Positions 6,805 through 16,047 of a DNA stretch of 64,000 bases are shown here, in pieces. Position 1 is the first letter of the stretch. Every line of letters begins with the position of its first letter. Origin of the DNA: Marinobacter excellens HL-55 (GTDB lineage: Bacteria > Pseudomonadota > Gammaproteobacteria > Pseudomonadales > Oleiphilaceae). A model generated the notes under the pieces. That model worked only from the letters and a program-made list of their open reading frames with translations. It was not told the DNA's origin and searched no databases. Location of the stretch: positions 1-64,000 of the forward strand of contig LJZQ01000019.1 of assembly GCA_001314845.1 (NCBI GenBank). Reading direction: 5' to 3'. A program made the position numbers and the translations under genes.

Positions 6805-8517
6805 ATGGCGAGCAATAACCGAAACGTGACCCTGACGGGCCTGGCCCGACGGTTTGTAGATGACGGGCTTCTGGATGAAGACACCGCCAAAGATGCCTTT
6901 CTTCAGGCTTCCCAGAACCGCATTCCTCTTATTACCTACCTGACCCAAAACCAATTGGCCGACAGTTCCAAGCTGGCGTTCTCGGCGGCCATGGAGTTTG
7001 GTGTGTCGGTGATGGATCTGGACGCCTTCTTGCCGGAAATGATGCCGGAGAAGGTGGTAGACGAGAAGCTGGTACGCAAACACAACGCCCTGCCCCTCTA
7101 CAAACGTGGCAACCGGCTGTTTATTGCGGTATCCGACCCCACCAACATTCAGGCGTTGGACGAAATCAAGTTCAACACCGGCCTGAGCACCGATGCCATT
7201 CTGGTGGATGATGCCAAGCTTCGGTCAGCCATAGACAGGTATCTGGAATCCAACGATACCTCGATGGGCGACCTGGATGACGCAGACTTGGAGGGCGTAG
7301 AAACCGAAGGCGGCGAGCAGGATGATGACGGCGCGGTGGCGACCACTGAGGTGGACGACGCGCCCATTGTAAAATATGTCAATAAGATGCTGCTGGACGC
7401 TATTCGTGGCGGTGCCTCAGACATCCATTTCGAGCCCTATGAGAAGACCTATCGGGTTCGATACCGTACAGACGGCATTCTGAAAGAAATTTCCCGCCCT
7501 TCCATCAAGCTCGCTCCCAAGATTTCGGCCCGTATCAAGATCATGGCGCAGTTGGACATATCCGAGAGGCGCGTGCCACAGGATGGCCGGATCAAGATGA
7601 AGCTGTCCAAAACCAAGGCCATCGACTTTCGAATAAACACCTTGCCCACGCTGTGGGGCGAAAAGATCGTTCTGCGGATTCTGGACCCAAGCCAGGCCAA
7701 ACTCGGTATCGACGTACTGGGCTATGAGGAAGACCAAAAGCAACTGTATATGGATGCCCTGGCCCAGCCCCAAGGGATGATCCTGGTCACCGGGCCAACA
7801 GGTTCCGGTAAAACCGTATCTCTGTATACCGGCCTGAATATTCTGAACACGCCAGGCATCAACATCTCTACTGCGGAAGACCCGGCAGAGATCAACCTTG
7901 AAGGCATTAATCAGGTAAACGTTAACACCCGGGTGGGCTTGGGTTTTGCCGAAGCACTAAGAGCATTTCTGCGCCAGGACCCTGACGTAATCATGGTGGG
8001 TGAGATCCGGGACCTGGAGACCGCTAACATTGCCATCAAGGCAGCGCAAACCGGGCACCTTGTATTGTCTACCCTGCACACCAACAGCGCCGCCGAAACT
8101 CTGACGCGGATGATGAACATGGGCGTGCCCGCGTTCAACATCGCGACGTCTGTGAGTTTGATCATTGCCCAGCGCCTTGGCCGACGGCTTTGCAGCTGCA
8201 AACAGCCTCTGGATGTACCCAAAGACGTACTTTTGAAGGAAGGGTTCACACAAGAACAAATTGATACAGGGTTCACGTTGTACCGCCCCAAGGGCTGTGA
8301 TAAATGCAGTGGTGGATACAAAGGCCGCGTCGGTATTTACGAGGTGGTCAAGATTACCGAAGAGCTGGCAAACATGATTATGGAAGAAGCCAGCTCCATT
8401 AAAATTGCAAAGCAGGCGCAGGCAGAAGGCTTCGCTAATCTGAGACAATCGGCACTCCTGAAAGTGATGCAGGGCGTGACAAGTCTTGAGGAAGCCAACC
8501 GCGTGACGAAGGATTAA
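6805..8517 (+). CDS. pilB: Type IV pilus extension ATPase PilB
   Basis: A 570-residue hexameric ATPase that drives pilin polymerisation at the inner membrane. The N-terminal MshEN/GSPII_E domain (about 1-150) is followed by the ATPase core with Walker A GPTGSGKT (330-337), Asp box and Walker B region around VIMVGEIRD, and the His box GHLVLSTLHTN. A zinc tetracysteine site is visible: Cys463, Cys465, Cys498 and Cys501. Length is normal for PilB. It is divergent from pilA and leads pilB-pilC-pilD, with only 2 bases before pilC. Confidence 0.96.
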   Translation: MASNNRNVTLTGLARRFVDDGLLDEDTAKDAFLQASQNRIPLITYLTQNQLADSSKLAFSAAMEFGVSVMDLDAFLPEMMPEKVVDEKLVRKHNALPLYKRGNRLFIAVSDPTNIQALDEIKFNTGLSTDAILVDDAKLRSAIDRYLESNDTSMGDLDDADLEGVETEGGEQDDDGAVATTEVDDAPIVKYVNKMLLDAIRGGASDIHFEPYEKTYRVRYRTDGILKEISRPSIKLAPKISARIKIMAQLDISERRVPQDGRIKMKLSKTKAIDFRINTLPTLWGEKIVLRILDPSQAKLGIDVLGYEEDQKQLYMDALAQPQGMILVTGPTGSGKTVSLYTGLNILNTPGINISTAEDPAEINLEGINQVNVNTRVGLGFAEALRAFLRQDPDVIMVGEIRDLETANIAIKAAQTGHLVLSTLHTNSAAETLTRMMNMGVPAFNIATSVSLIIAQRLGRRLCSCKQPLDVPKDVLLKEGFTQEQIDTGFTLYRPKGCDKCSGGYKGRVGIYEVVKITEELANMIMEEASSIKIAKQAQAEGFANLRQSALLKVMQGVTSLEEANRVTKD

Positions 8518-8519
8518 GC

Positions 8520-9740
8520 ATGGCAGAAAAAGCGCAGAAGCTGGAATCGTACGTTTGGGAAGGTAAAGATCGCAAAGGCAACAAAGCCAAGGGGGAGCTG
8601 ACCGGCTCCAACTTGGCCTTGGTAAAAGCCCAGTTGCGCAAGCAAGGCATTATCCCAAACAAAGTCAAGAAGAAGCCCAAACCACTCTTTGGCGGCAGCA
8701 AAAAAATAACGCCCTTTGATATTGCCATGCTGACTCGACAGTTAGCTACCATGATGAAAGCGGGCGTGCCGCTGGTGCAGAGCTTTGACATCGTGGCCGA
8801 TGGCTTGGAGAACAAAGGGCTGCAAGAACTGGTAATGAATATCCGGAATGACATTTCATCCGGCACAGGGTTTGCGGCATCTTTGCGCAAGTATCCAAGG
8901 CATTTTGACAACCTGTATTGCAACCTGGTGGACTCCGGTGAGAAAGCCGGTGCGCTGGAGCAAATGCTGGACCGGATAGCCCTATATCTTGAGAAGACCG
9001 AATTGCTCAAGAAAAAAGTAAAAAAGGCGATGACCTATCCTATTGCGGTTATCGTTGTCGCCATTGTCGTGACTGCGATTCTGCTCGTAAAAGTGGTACC
9101 TCAGTTTGAGAGCCTATTCCAAGGCTTTGGCGCCGAGCTCCCAGTGTTTACTCAAATGGTGGTCAGGTTGTCCGAATGGATGCAAACCTGGTGGTTTGTG
9201 GTTCTTTTCGGAATAGTGGGAACTATCTACCTGTTCAAAGAAGCTGTTCGTCGCTCTCAGAAGTTCTCAGATTTTATCGACAAGTATGTACTCAAACTGC
9301 CCATCGTTGGGGAAATCTTGGATAAATCTGCAGTCGCCAAATTTGGCCGGGTACTTTCCACGACCTTTGCAGCTGGCGTTCCATTAGTTGACGCACTGGA
9401 TTCTGTTGCCGGCGCCACCGGTAACGCGGTTTACCGGGACGCCATCATGAATATCAAAAATGATGTTTCCAGCGGCACACAGCTCCAAGCTTCAATGCGC
9501 CAGCAGGATGTTTTTCCGGTGATGGCCGTACAATTGACCGCAATCGGTGAAGAGTCCGGTAATCTGGATGAAATGCTGGAGAAAGTTGCAGTACATTACG
9601 AGGCTGTTGTCGACGACATGGTCGATAACCTGACCACACTCATGGAGCCCATGATCATGGCCGTCCTGGGTGTACTGGTCGGTGGCCTGATCATCGCCAT
9701 GTACCTGCCAATCTTCCAGATGGGTCAGGTCGTTGGCTAG
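8520..9740 (+). CDS. pilC: Type IV pilus inner-membrane platform protein PilC
   Basis: A 406-residue GspF/PilC family protein with two repeated cytoplasmic domains (FDIAMLTRQLATMMKAGVPL near residue 65 and FGRVLSTTFAAGVPLVDAL near 275) and three membrane helices (about 170-200, 223-242 and 370-400). It anchors the pilus base and couples PilB/PilT to pilin insertion. It begins 2 bases after the pilB stop, so translation is probably coupled. The C-terminal end EPMIMAVLGVLVGGLIIAMY is the standard family ending. Confidence 0.96.
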   Translation: MAEKAQKLESYVWEGKDRKGNKAKGELTGSNLALVKAQLRKQGIIPNKVKKKPKPLFGGSKKITPFDIAMLTRQLATMMKAGVPLVQSFDIVADGLENKGLQELVMNIRNDISSGTGFAASLRKYPRHFDNLYCNLVDSGEKAGALEQMLDRIALYLEKTELLKKKVKKAMTYPIAVIVVAIVVTAILLVKVVPQFESLFQGFGAELPVFTQMVVRLSEWMQTWWFVVLFGIVGTIYLFKEAVRRSQKFSDFIDKYVLKLPIVGEILDKSAVAKFGRVLSTTFAAGVPLVDALDSVAGATGNAVYRDAIMNIKNDVSSGTQLQASMRQQDVFPVMAVQLTAIGEESGNLDEMLEKVAVHYEAVVDDMVDNLTTLMEPMIMAVLGVLVGGLIIAMYLPIFQMGQVVG

Positions 9741-9822
9741 GTTATCTCTTTAGCCGAACAGGCCTGCCCGATTGCCCCGCCCTGGCGGCGGGGCCAAACC
9801 CCAGCTCAAAACGAGTGTTTTA

Positions 9823-10698
9823 ATGCCTACGCTTGAAGTATTTCTCTCCACCCCCTGGCTTCTCTACTTCACGGTCATTCTCTTCTCGCTTTGCATCGGC
9901 AGCTTCCTGAACGTAGTCATCCTGCGCCTGCCCAAGATGATGCAGCAGGAATGGCGCTACCAGTGTGAGGAGTTTCTGGAAGTTCCGGATAAGCAGCGAA
10001 AAGGCAACACGCCCATTTCGCTGTCCAAACCAGCCTCTACCTGCCCATCATGCGGGCATAAGATTCGCGCCTGGGAGAATATCCCGGTGATCAGCTGGCT
10101 GGCTCTGCGGGGCAAGTGTTCTTCCTGCAAGACGCCCATTTCACCGCGCTATCCGGCCATTGAAGCTATTACCGCGCTATTCTCGGTGATAACGATTGCC
10201 TTACTGGGGCCAACGGAATCGGCCTTGTGGACGTTGCTGTTGGTGTGGTCGCTGATTTCTTTAACAATGATCGACTTTGACACCCAGCTGCTGCCAGACA
10301 GCATAACTCTGCCGCTGATGTGGCTCGGCCTGGTGTTAAATTACTTTGGTGTGCTGACGGATTTCCAAAGTGCCTTCTGGGGCGCGGTGGCGGGGTATTT
10401 GTCGCTGTGGTCGGTGTACTGGCTGTTCAAGCTGGCAACCGGTAAGGAGGGCATGGGGCATGGGGATTTCAAGCTGCTTGCGGCACTGGGGGCCTGGCTG
10501 GGGTGGCAGTTGTTGCCGGCGGTAATTTTGCTTTCATCTCTGGTTGGGGCGGTGGTTGGTATTACGCTGATGGTGTTCAAGAAGCATGGGCGTGAGGTGC
10601 CGATTCCGTTTGGGCCTTATCTGGCGGCGGCGGGGCTGCTGGGGCTTTGGTTTGGGGATGAGATTTTGGTGATTTGGTTTGGCGTGCTTGGAGTTTGA
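9823..10698 (+). CDS. pilD: Prepilin peptidase/N-methyltransferase PilD
   Basis: A 291-residue polytopic aspartyl protease that cuts prepilin leaders and N-methylates the new Phe. The zinc-binding cytoplasmic loop has Cys74, Cys77, Cys99 and Cys102. The catalytic aspartates sit in MIDFDTQLLPD (Asp151 or Asp153) and GMGHGDFK (Asp215). About eight membrane helices are evident. The ATG at 9823 is chosen because the protein then starts like family members (MPTLEVFLS); a TTG 51 bases upstream adds an unlikely Pro/Gly-rich extension. It processes both pilins in this window. Confidence 0.94.
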   Translation: MPTLEVFLSTPWLLYFTVILFSLCIGSFLNVVILRLPKMMQQEWRYQCEEFLEVPDKQRKGNTPISLSKPASTCPSCGHKIRAWENIPVISWLALRGKCSSCKTPISPRYPAIEAITALFSVITIALLGPTESALWTLLLVWSLISLTMIDFDTQLLPDSITLPLMWLGLVLNYFGVLTDFQSAFWGAVAGYLSLWSVYWLFKLATGKEGMGHGDFKLLAALGAWLGWQLLPAVILLSSLVGAVVGITLMVFKKHGREVPIPFGPYLAAAGLLGLWFGDEILVIWFGVLGV

Positions 10699-10750
10699 CG
10701 GTAGATATGGGTGGGGTCTGACCTCCTGGAGAATGGCGCTTGAGAAGGGT

Positions 10751-10780
10751 GGGGTCTGACCCCGTTCGGGGTCAGACCCC
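10751..10780. repeat. Perfect palindrome GGGGTCTGACCCC-GTTC-GGGGTCAGACCCC
   Basis: Two perfect 13-base arms around a GTTC loop, between pilD and coaE. A partial copy, GGGGTCTGACCTCC, lies at 10713-10726. Related palindromes occur at 28589-28616 and 28643-28670, and a half site at 1571-1582. On the plus strand the stem is followed by only three T, so it may end pilD transcription weakly; it also lies just 25 bases before the coaE start. Confidence 0.75.
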
Positions 10781-10804
10781 TTTGTAGACTGGTTGTTGGA
10801 GCTT

Positions 10805-11419
10805 GGTTTGAAGATTGTTGGATTGACTGGCGGGATTGGGTCTGGGAAGTCTACGGTGGTGCGCATTTTTGGGGATCTGGGCGTGCGCTGGGTGGATGCT
10901 GATGATGTCGCGCGTGAGGTGGTTGAGCCGGGGACGGATGCGTTGGCGGCAATTGCGGAGCACTTTGGCGCGGATATTCTATTGCCGGATGGCGCACTGG
11001 ATCGGGCAGCTCTGCGGCAGCGGGTGTTTGAGGATACTGCCGAGCGAGCCTGGCTTGAGGCGCTGTTGCATCCGGTGATCAGGCAAGAATTGATTCGGCA
11101 GCTTTCAGCGGAAGGCGCAGAGGATGGCTACACCCTGCCCTATGCGCTGCTGGTCTCGCCGCTGCTGCTGGAGACGGATCAGAAAGAGTTAGTCGATCGA
11201 GTGCTGGTAGTGGATGTGCCGGAACAGATTCAGATTGAACGCACCATGGTGCGGGACGATAATTCCCGTGAGCAGGTCGAACGGATTATGGCGGCGCAAA
11301 TGGCCAGGGACGAACGGCGCTCAAGAGCTGACGCCAGTATTGATAACAATCGCCCGTTAGAGGATGTGGAGCGACAGGTTTGTGAACTGCATAATCGGTT
11401 CCTGTTTGAGTTTCGCTGA
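10805..11419 (+). CDS. coaE: Dephospho-CoA kinase
   Basis: A 204-residue P-loop kinase that phosphorylates the 3'-hydroxyl of dephospho-CoA, the last step of CoA synthesis. The P-loop GGIGSGKS is at 8-15, followed by GVRWVDADDVAREVVEPGT and the lid region with ERTMVRD. No ATG fits the family start; TTG 10805 gives MKIVGLTGGIGSGKS and has GGAG just upstream, so it is preferred over TTG 10793. It follows pilD as in many gammaproteobacteria. Its end overlaps the next gene. Confidence 0.93.
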   Translation, partial: GLKIVGLTGGIGSGKSTVVRIFGDLGVRWVDADDVAREVVEPGTDALAAIAEHFGADILLPDGALDRAALRQRVFEDTAERAWLEALLHPVIRQELIRQLSAEGAEDGYTLPYALLVSPLLLETDQKELVDRVLVVDVPEQIQIERTMVRDDNSREQVERIMAAQMARDERRSRADASIDNNRPLEDVERQVCELHNRFLFEFR

Positions 11420-12500
11420 GAAGACCCGGCTGGCCCGCTGGGCTGTGCCGCTTCTTACCTTTGTTTTACTTACCCCGTCATGCAGTTATTCGGCAGAACC
11501 GGTATTTACTGTGCAGGATGCCAGTATTCCTGACCGGTTATCGCCCGCCGCACTACCCTCCTCGTTTTATACCTTTGAGCCCGAGGACTATTGGGCGGAG
11601 CCAGTGGACTCCTGGTGGATGAATTTCAGCAACTGGGTGATTCGGCAAGAACGCAATTATGGCGTCAAAGTCCAGAGCCTTGGCGCTTGGGCAGACCGCA
11701 CCCTGTCCGGTTCCAGTCATGCCCTTCCGGACAACCAGAGTTACCTTCGCGTGGGCTTTGCAACGGAGTCTGATTACGGCAACCTGGCCCAATTCAAACC
11801 AGAAGTCCGATTCAAACTGGATATACCGACCACCGAAGAGAAGCTTCGCCTGGTTGTTGAGAGCGAAAGCGATGAGCTGGTGCCTTTGTCTGAGCGGGAG
11901 CGAGATCGTCAGTTAACCGAACCCGACCGCACAGAAACCGAAACCACCGGTGCTCTGCGTTACCTTTCGCAAGTGGGCAATGCCATTAACCTGTCGACGG
12001 ACATCGGCGGCCGATTGCGGCTGCCACCGGAAGTTTTTGTGCGCACCACGGCCCGTAAAAACTGGCTGTTGGATGACCATTGGGGCCTGAACGCCCAGCA
12101 ACGACTGTATTACTACCATACCAGCGGCTGGGGCGCGCGCACCCGGCTTGGCGCAGACCGGGACATCGGCAATGGCTGGCACTTTTTCACATCATCCGAG
12201 CTACAGTGGGTGCACTCCGACCGGAAGTTCGAAGCAGCCCAGATTTTCAGTACCCGTAAGCGACTGAACAACCGGTCGGTTCTGATACCGAGATTCGGTG
12301 CTCTGGGCGAGAGCCAGCCTTCCTGGCGCACCACTTCGTATTTCGTGGATATGACCTGGAGCTATCGAGTCTATGAGGACTGGTTGTTTGCCGAACTGAT
12401 ACCCGCCTTGGAGTTTCCCAGAGAAGAGAGCTTCAAAGACCAGGCCTCTGTAATTTTCCGAATCGAGATGTACTTCTCTGGGACCATCAACCGGGACTGA
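11406..12500 (+). CDS. Secreted, probable outer-membrane protein of unknown function
   Basis: About 364 residues from the chosen TTG start, which overlaps the coaE stop by 14 bases and yields a compact signal peptide (MSFAEKTRLARWAVPLL..., ending near SYSAEP). An ATG at 11364 in the same frame gives 14 more residues and is the alternative. The mature part has strand-like blocks rich in aromatic residues (WGLNAQQRLYYYHTSGWGAR, GWHFFTSSELQWVHSDRKF, TSYFVDMTWSYRVYEDWLFA) and two WW/W-rich segments near the N-terminus. This suggests a membrane barrel, though the C-terminus is not a classic terminal Phe. I do not recognise the family. trmO begins 1 base after the stop. Confidence 0.65.
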   Translation: MSFAEKTRLARWAVPLLTFVLLTPSCSYSAEPVFTVQDASIPDRLSPAALPSSFYTFEPEDYWAEPVDSWWMNFSNWVIRQERNYGVKVQSLGAWADRTLSGSSHALPDNQSYLRVGFATESDYGNLAQFKPEVRFKLDIPTTEEKLRLVVESESDELVPLSERERDRQLTEPDRTETETTGALRYLSQVGNAINLSTDIGGRLRLPPEVFVRTTARKNWLLDDHWGLNAQQRLYYYHTSGWGARTRLGADRDIGNGWHFFTSSELQWVHSDRKFEAAQIFSTRKRLNNRSVLIPRFGALGESQPSWRTTSYFVDMTWSYRVYEDWLFAELIPALEFPREESFKDQASVIFRIEMYFSGTINRD

Positions 12501-12501
12501 C

Positions 12502-13251
12502 ATGACCAGACCACGCCACAAATCCAGGCCTGCCGCAGAGGCCCTTACCCTCACGCCCATCGCCATTACCCGCTCCTGCTTCAGAGACAAGTTTGGCGTG
12601 CCCCGGCAGCCGGGCCTGACCCGCCATGCTCACGCCCAACTTGTAATTCAGAGCCCCTATGATCGCGAGGATGCGTTCCGTGGCCTGGAGACCGCAAGCC
12701 ACCTGTGGCTGACCTTTCAGTTTCACGAGGCGGTGCGCGCGGAGTGGCGCCCGGTGGTTAGGCCGCCGCGCCTGGGTGGCAACAAGAAGATTGGGGTGTT
12801 TGCCAGCCGGTCGCCGTTCCGACCCAACAGTCTGGGCTTGTCGGTGGTCAGAAATGAGGGGCTGGTTCGCAAAGATGGGCAGCTGATATTACAAATCCGC
12901 GACCACGACCTGATCGATGGCACTCCCATTCTGGATATCAAACCCTATCTGCCGTTTGCGGATTCGGTGCCCGAAGCGTCCCTGGGTTGGGCAGTCGAAG
13001 CGCCCACGGAACGCACAGACGTTGTGTTCTGCGCCCAGGCGGAGTCGGAACTGGCCGCACTGCCAGCACACGACTACCCGGATGTGCGCGCACTGATTGA
13101 AGACGTAGTGAGTTATGACCCACGGCCATCGTTCCGTCGTGGACGTGATGAGGAGCGCATTTACGGCGCCAATCTGTACGACCTGAACGTGCGTTTTCGA
13201 TTCGTGAATGATGATTCAAAGATACGTGTGGAAGTGATATCCGTCTGTTAA
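12502..13251 (+). CDS. trmO: tRNA (N6-threonylcarbamoyladenosine(37)-N6)-methyltransferase TrmO
   Basis: A 249-residue TsaA/YaeB family protein, a SAM-dependent enzyme with its own beta-barrel fold that methylates t6A37 of tRNA-Thr. Family landmarks: LTPIAITRSCFRDKFGVPRQ near the start, then HLWLTFQFH, RPPRLGGNKKIGVFASRSPFRPNSLGLS and GTPILDIKPYLPFAD. Length fits. It follows the unknown outer-membrane-type gene with 1 base between them, so the two are probably co-translated despite unrelated roles. Confidence 0.92.
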   Translation: MTRPRHKSRPAAEALTLTPIAITRSCFRDKFGVPRQPGLTRHAHAQLVIQSPYDREDAFRGLETASHLWLTFQFHEAVRAEWRPVVRPPRLGGNKKIGVFASRSPFRPNSLGLSVVRNEGLVRKDGQLILQIRDHDLIDGTPILDIKPYLPFADSVPEASLGWAVEAPTERTDVVFCAQAESELAALPAHDYPDVRALIEDVVSYDPRPSFRRGRDEERIYGANLYDLNVRFRFVNDDSKIRVEVISVC

Positions 13252-13294
13252 ACTGCTTCTGGTGATTTTGTAGTCGACACAGGGAATTTGTGCC

Positions 13295-15649
13295 TTGCCT
13301 TCAAACCGGTTTCTAAAGCGCTTGGGTGTTCGCCCGCTGGCCCTTCGCCTGCTGGGGTGGGTGCTGCTTTACAGCCTGATACTGTCATTGGTAGCGACCG
13401 GTGTGCAGATGATCGGCGAATTCGAGCGCCAGAAATCTGAGCTGCAGTCCAACCAGGAACGTGCGGTAGGGCTGATTTCCGGTGGCATGGGCACCAACCT
13501 CTGGGTCATGAATTTCAGCGAGGTGGCCAACAGCCTCGATGACATGCGCAATATGCCCTCTATCCAGTTTGCCCGGGTGATCACCACCACCGGAGAGGAG
13601 TTCAGCACCGGGCAATTCCCGGATGGCCGGGTGATCTCGCAAACCTTCCCTCTTGAGTTTAACCGCTCCACCTTTGATCAACCGCAAAGCGTTGGTGAAC
13701 TGACCGTGGTGTCCTCGGTGGAAAAGGTTTATGACGACATTTTTGATCAGGCCATTCTGAACCTGTTGTTCCAGTCTATTGTGGTGATGCTGGGCACACT
13801 GGGCCTGCTGTTGATTGTGCGGATCGCTCTATCCCGGCATCTTGAGACCATGGCTGACTACGCCGCCAAGCTCAACCTGGATGCGTTGGTAGACCCCCTG
13901 GCACTGCGCCGCAAGCCTCCCCGCCGGCCAGACGAGCTGTCTGAACTTGAGCAGGCCCTCAACAAGATGCGTCTGCAAATTCTTGAAGATACCCGCTCGC
14001 TGCGCCAGACCACCATCCAGAGCCAGGGTGAACGGGATGAAGCCATTCGCGCCAACCACGCTAAAAACCAGTTTCTGGCCAACGTCAGTCACGAGCTTCG
14101 TATCCCGCTGCAATCGGTGCTGGGCTACGCCAACCTGCTGACCGATACTCCGCTGGATCAGGAACAAAGGGATTACGTGCACACCCTGCTGAATGCCTCT
14201 GAAAGCCTGTCGGCCATCATCAACGACTTGCTGGATATCTCCAGCATGGAGGCCGGCAAACTGGAGCTGGAATCCATTCCGTTTGATCTGCGGGAAACCC
14301 TCAACGATCTGATTCACATGTTGGGGTCGCGGGCCCGGGAAAAGGGGCTGGCGCTGGAAATGCGGGTGGATGAGGATCTGCCCTGGGCCTTAGTGGGCGA
14401 CCCGATCCGAACCCGCCAGATACTGCTAAACCTGTTGTCGAATGCCATCAAATTTACCGATTCCGGCCATGTGTTGATGAGCATTGAGGTGCTGGGCCGC
14501 AAAGAAGGCCGTATTCGCTTGCGCCTGGCGGTTGAAGATACCGGGATTGGTATCAATCCTGAAGATATCCCCCTGATGTACGAGCCCTACGTGCAGCTGG
14601 GCCAGAGATTTCAGCGACAGTTGCCGGGCGCCGGATTGGGCCTGACCATATGCCGCCAGTTGATTAACCTGATGGACGGCTCCCTCGATGTGGAGAGCCG
14701 GCCTGGAGAAGGATCGACCTTCTGGGTTGAGCTAAACATGCAGGAAGCCGGGGAAGGCGCCACCCGGGTGCGGCCAGACTCCCGCAAGGTACGGGGCCGC
14801 AAGATCCTGGTGGTGGACTCCTACGAGCTGTCCAGAAAGATCACGCTCGAGATGCTTTCCCGTTATGAGGTTCAAATAGAAGCCGTCAAAGCCGCCGGGG
14901 AGGCGCTGACCTCTTTGCGCCAGGCCTTTGATGCCGGCGATCCCTACCACGCTATCATTCTTGACGGCTTTGTTCCGGACATGGACAGCGACATTCTGTG
15001 CCGTCAGATCCGCAGCAATCCGCAATGGACCGATATGCGACTGCTTATCCTGTCATCCAACCCCCAACGGGGTGATGCAGAGCATTTCCGCCAGGCCGGT
15101 GCGGACGCGTTTTTAAGCAAATCATTGCGAGAATCCTACCTGATCCCGATTCTGAACCAGCTATTCCTGGACGTAGAAAAACAGGAACGTCGCTTCCTGA
15201 CACGTTTCTCGCTGCAGACAGTGACCGACGTGTCGGTCAAGCCCAGAGACATTCCCTGCGGGCGAATGCGGGTAATGCTGGTGGAAGACAACCCAGTTAA
15301 CCGCACCCTTACCCGCCGGCTTCTGGAAAAGCTTGGCTGTGAGGTTATGACGGCCAATGATGGCCAGGCCGCCTCCGCACTCTGGCAATGGCACCAGTTT
15401 GACGTGATCTTTATGGACTGTGTGATGCCCCGCATGGATGGCTTTGAGGCCACTCGACGTTTGCGGAGTTGGGAAAAAGACAATTACCGGGCCCGGGTGC
15501 CCGTGGTCGCACTGACCGCCAGCGCCATGGAAGAGGATGAAGAACGCTGCCGGGCAGCCGGTATGGACGCCTTTGTCGCCAAGCCAGTCAACCTTGAAAT
15601 GCTACGGGCAGTGCTGGAACAATACTGCCCGGCCGCTGCTGCTACCTGA
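13295..15649 (+). CDS. Hybrid sensor histidine kinase with two receiver domains
   Basis: A 784-residue inner-membrane kinase. A helix at about 18-40 and another at about 155-178 frame a periplasmic sensor region of roughly 115 residues with no recognised ligand motif. A HAMP-like linker leads to the HisKA domain with His266 in NVSHELRIPL, the HATPase domain (N box around LSNAIKFTDSG, G box DTGIGI), then two REC domains with phospho-acceptors Asp557 (ILDGFVPDMDSD) and Asp708 (FMDCVMPRMDGF). The second REC keeps the canonical TALTAS and Lys residues. No HPt domain follows, so a separate phosphotransfer protein is expected. Start is TTG 13295 with AGGGA upstream. Output unknown; no regulator gene lies nearby. 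Confidence 0.88.
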   Translation: MPSNRFLKRLGVRPLALRLLGWVLLYSLILSLVATGVQMIGEFERQKSELQSNQERAVGLISGGMGTNLWVMNFSEVANSLDDMRNMPSIQFARVITTTGEEFSTGQFPDGRVISQTFPLEFNRSTFDQPQSVGELTVVSSVEKVYDDIFDQAILNLLFQSIVVMLGTLGLLLIVRIALSRHLETMADYAAKLNLDALVDPLALRRKPPRRPDELSELEQALNKMRLQILEDTRSLRQTTIQSQGERDEAIRANHAKNQFLANVSHELRIPLQSVLGYANLLTDTPLDQEQRDYVHTLLNASESLSAIINDLLDISSMEAGKLELESIPFDLRETLNDLIHMLGSRAREKGLALEMRVDEDLPWALVGDPIRTRQILLNLLSNAIKFTDSGHVLMSIEVLGRKEGRIRLRLAVEDTGIGINPEDIPLMYEPYVQLGQRFQRQLPGAGLGLTICRQLINLMDGSLDVESRPGEGSTFWVELNMQEAGEGATRVRPDSRKVRGRKILVVDSYELSRKITLEMLSRYEVQIEAVKAAGEALTSLRQAFDAGDPYHAIILDGFVPDMDSDILCRQIRSNPQWTDMRLLILSSNPQRGDAEHFRQAGADAFLSKSLRESYLIPILNQLFLDVEKQERRFLTRFSLQTVTDVSVKPRDIPCGRMRVMLVEDNPVNRTLTRRLLEKLGCEVMTANDGQAASALWQWHQFDVIFMDCVMPRMDGFEATRRLRSWEKDNYRARVPVVALTASAMEEDEERCRAAGMDAFVAKPVNLEMLRAVLEQYCPAAAAT

Positions 15650-15685
15650 CAGCCAGCGAGATTCCCACTGCCCGGACAGTTTGAT

Positions 15686-15874
15686 ATGAACGTTGAATGC
15701 CCCACCTGCAAAAAATCCGTTGAATGGAGCGAGGCTAGCCCATGGCGCCCGTTTTGTTCCGAAAGATGCAAGCTGATTGACCTGGGCGCCTGGGCCAATG
15801 AGGAATATCGGGTTCCGGCTGAGGATGTATCACCCGACGACCTGGACCAGGGCGGCGAAACCACCCAGCATTAG
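15686..15874 (+). CDS. yacG: DNA gyrase inhibitor YacG
   Basis: A 62-residue zinc-finger protein with Cys5, Cys8, Cys24 and Cys28 in the pattern CPTC...FCSERC, followed by [16 protein letters not shown]. By family knowledge YacG binds GyrB and inhibits gyrase. The acidic C-terminal tail ([13 protein letters not shown]) is typical. In related genomes yacG lies next to coaE and pilD; here it is separated from them by three inserted genes. Confidence 0.92.
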   Translation: MNVECPTCKKSVEWSEASPWRPFCSERCKLIDLGAWANEEYRVPAEDVSPDDLDQGGETTQH

Positions 15875-16047
15875 CGCCGACGGCCTATCCCACCGTTTGG
15901 TCAATATAAAATGTTTGCGATGGCTTACAGGCTTTTAAGTTGTGATGCAGTTGGCAGGCCGTTACCATCCCTGTCATCCAGAACTATCGCAGTTTCCGGC
16001 AGGTTCGGCCGGCCTGAATCCATAACGACAGCAATAAAGGTGTCCCC

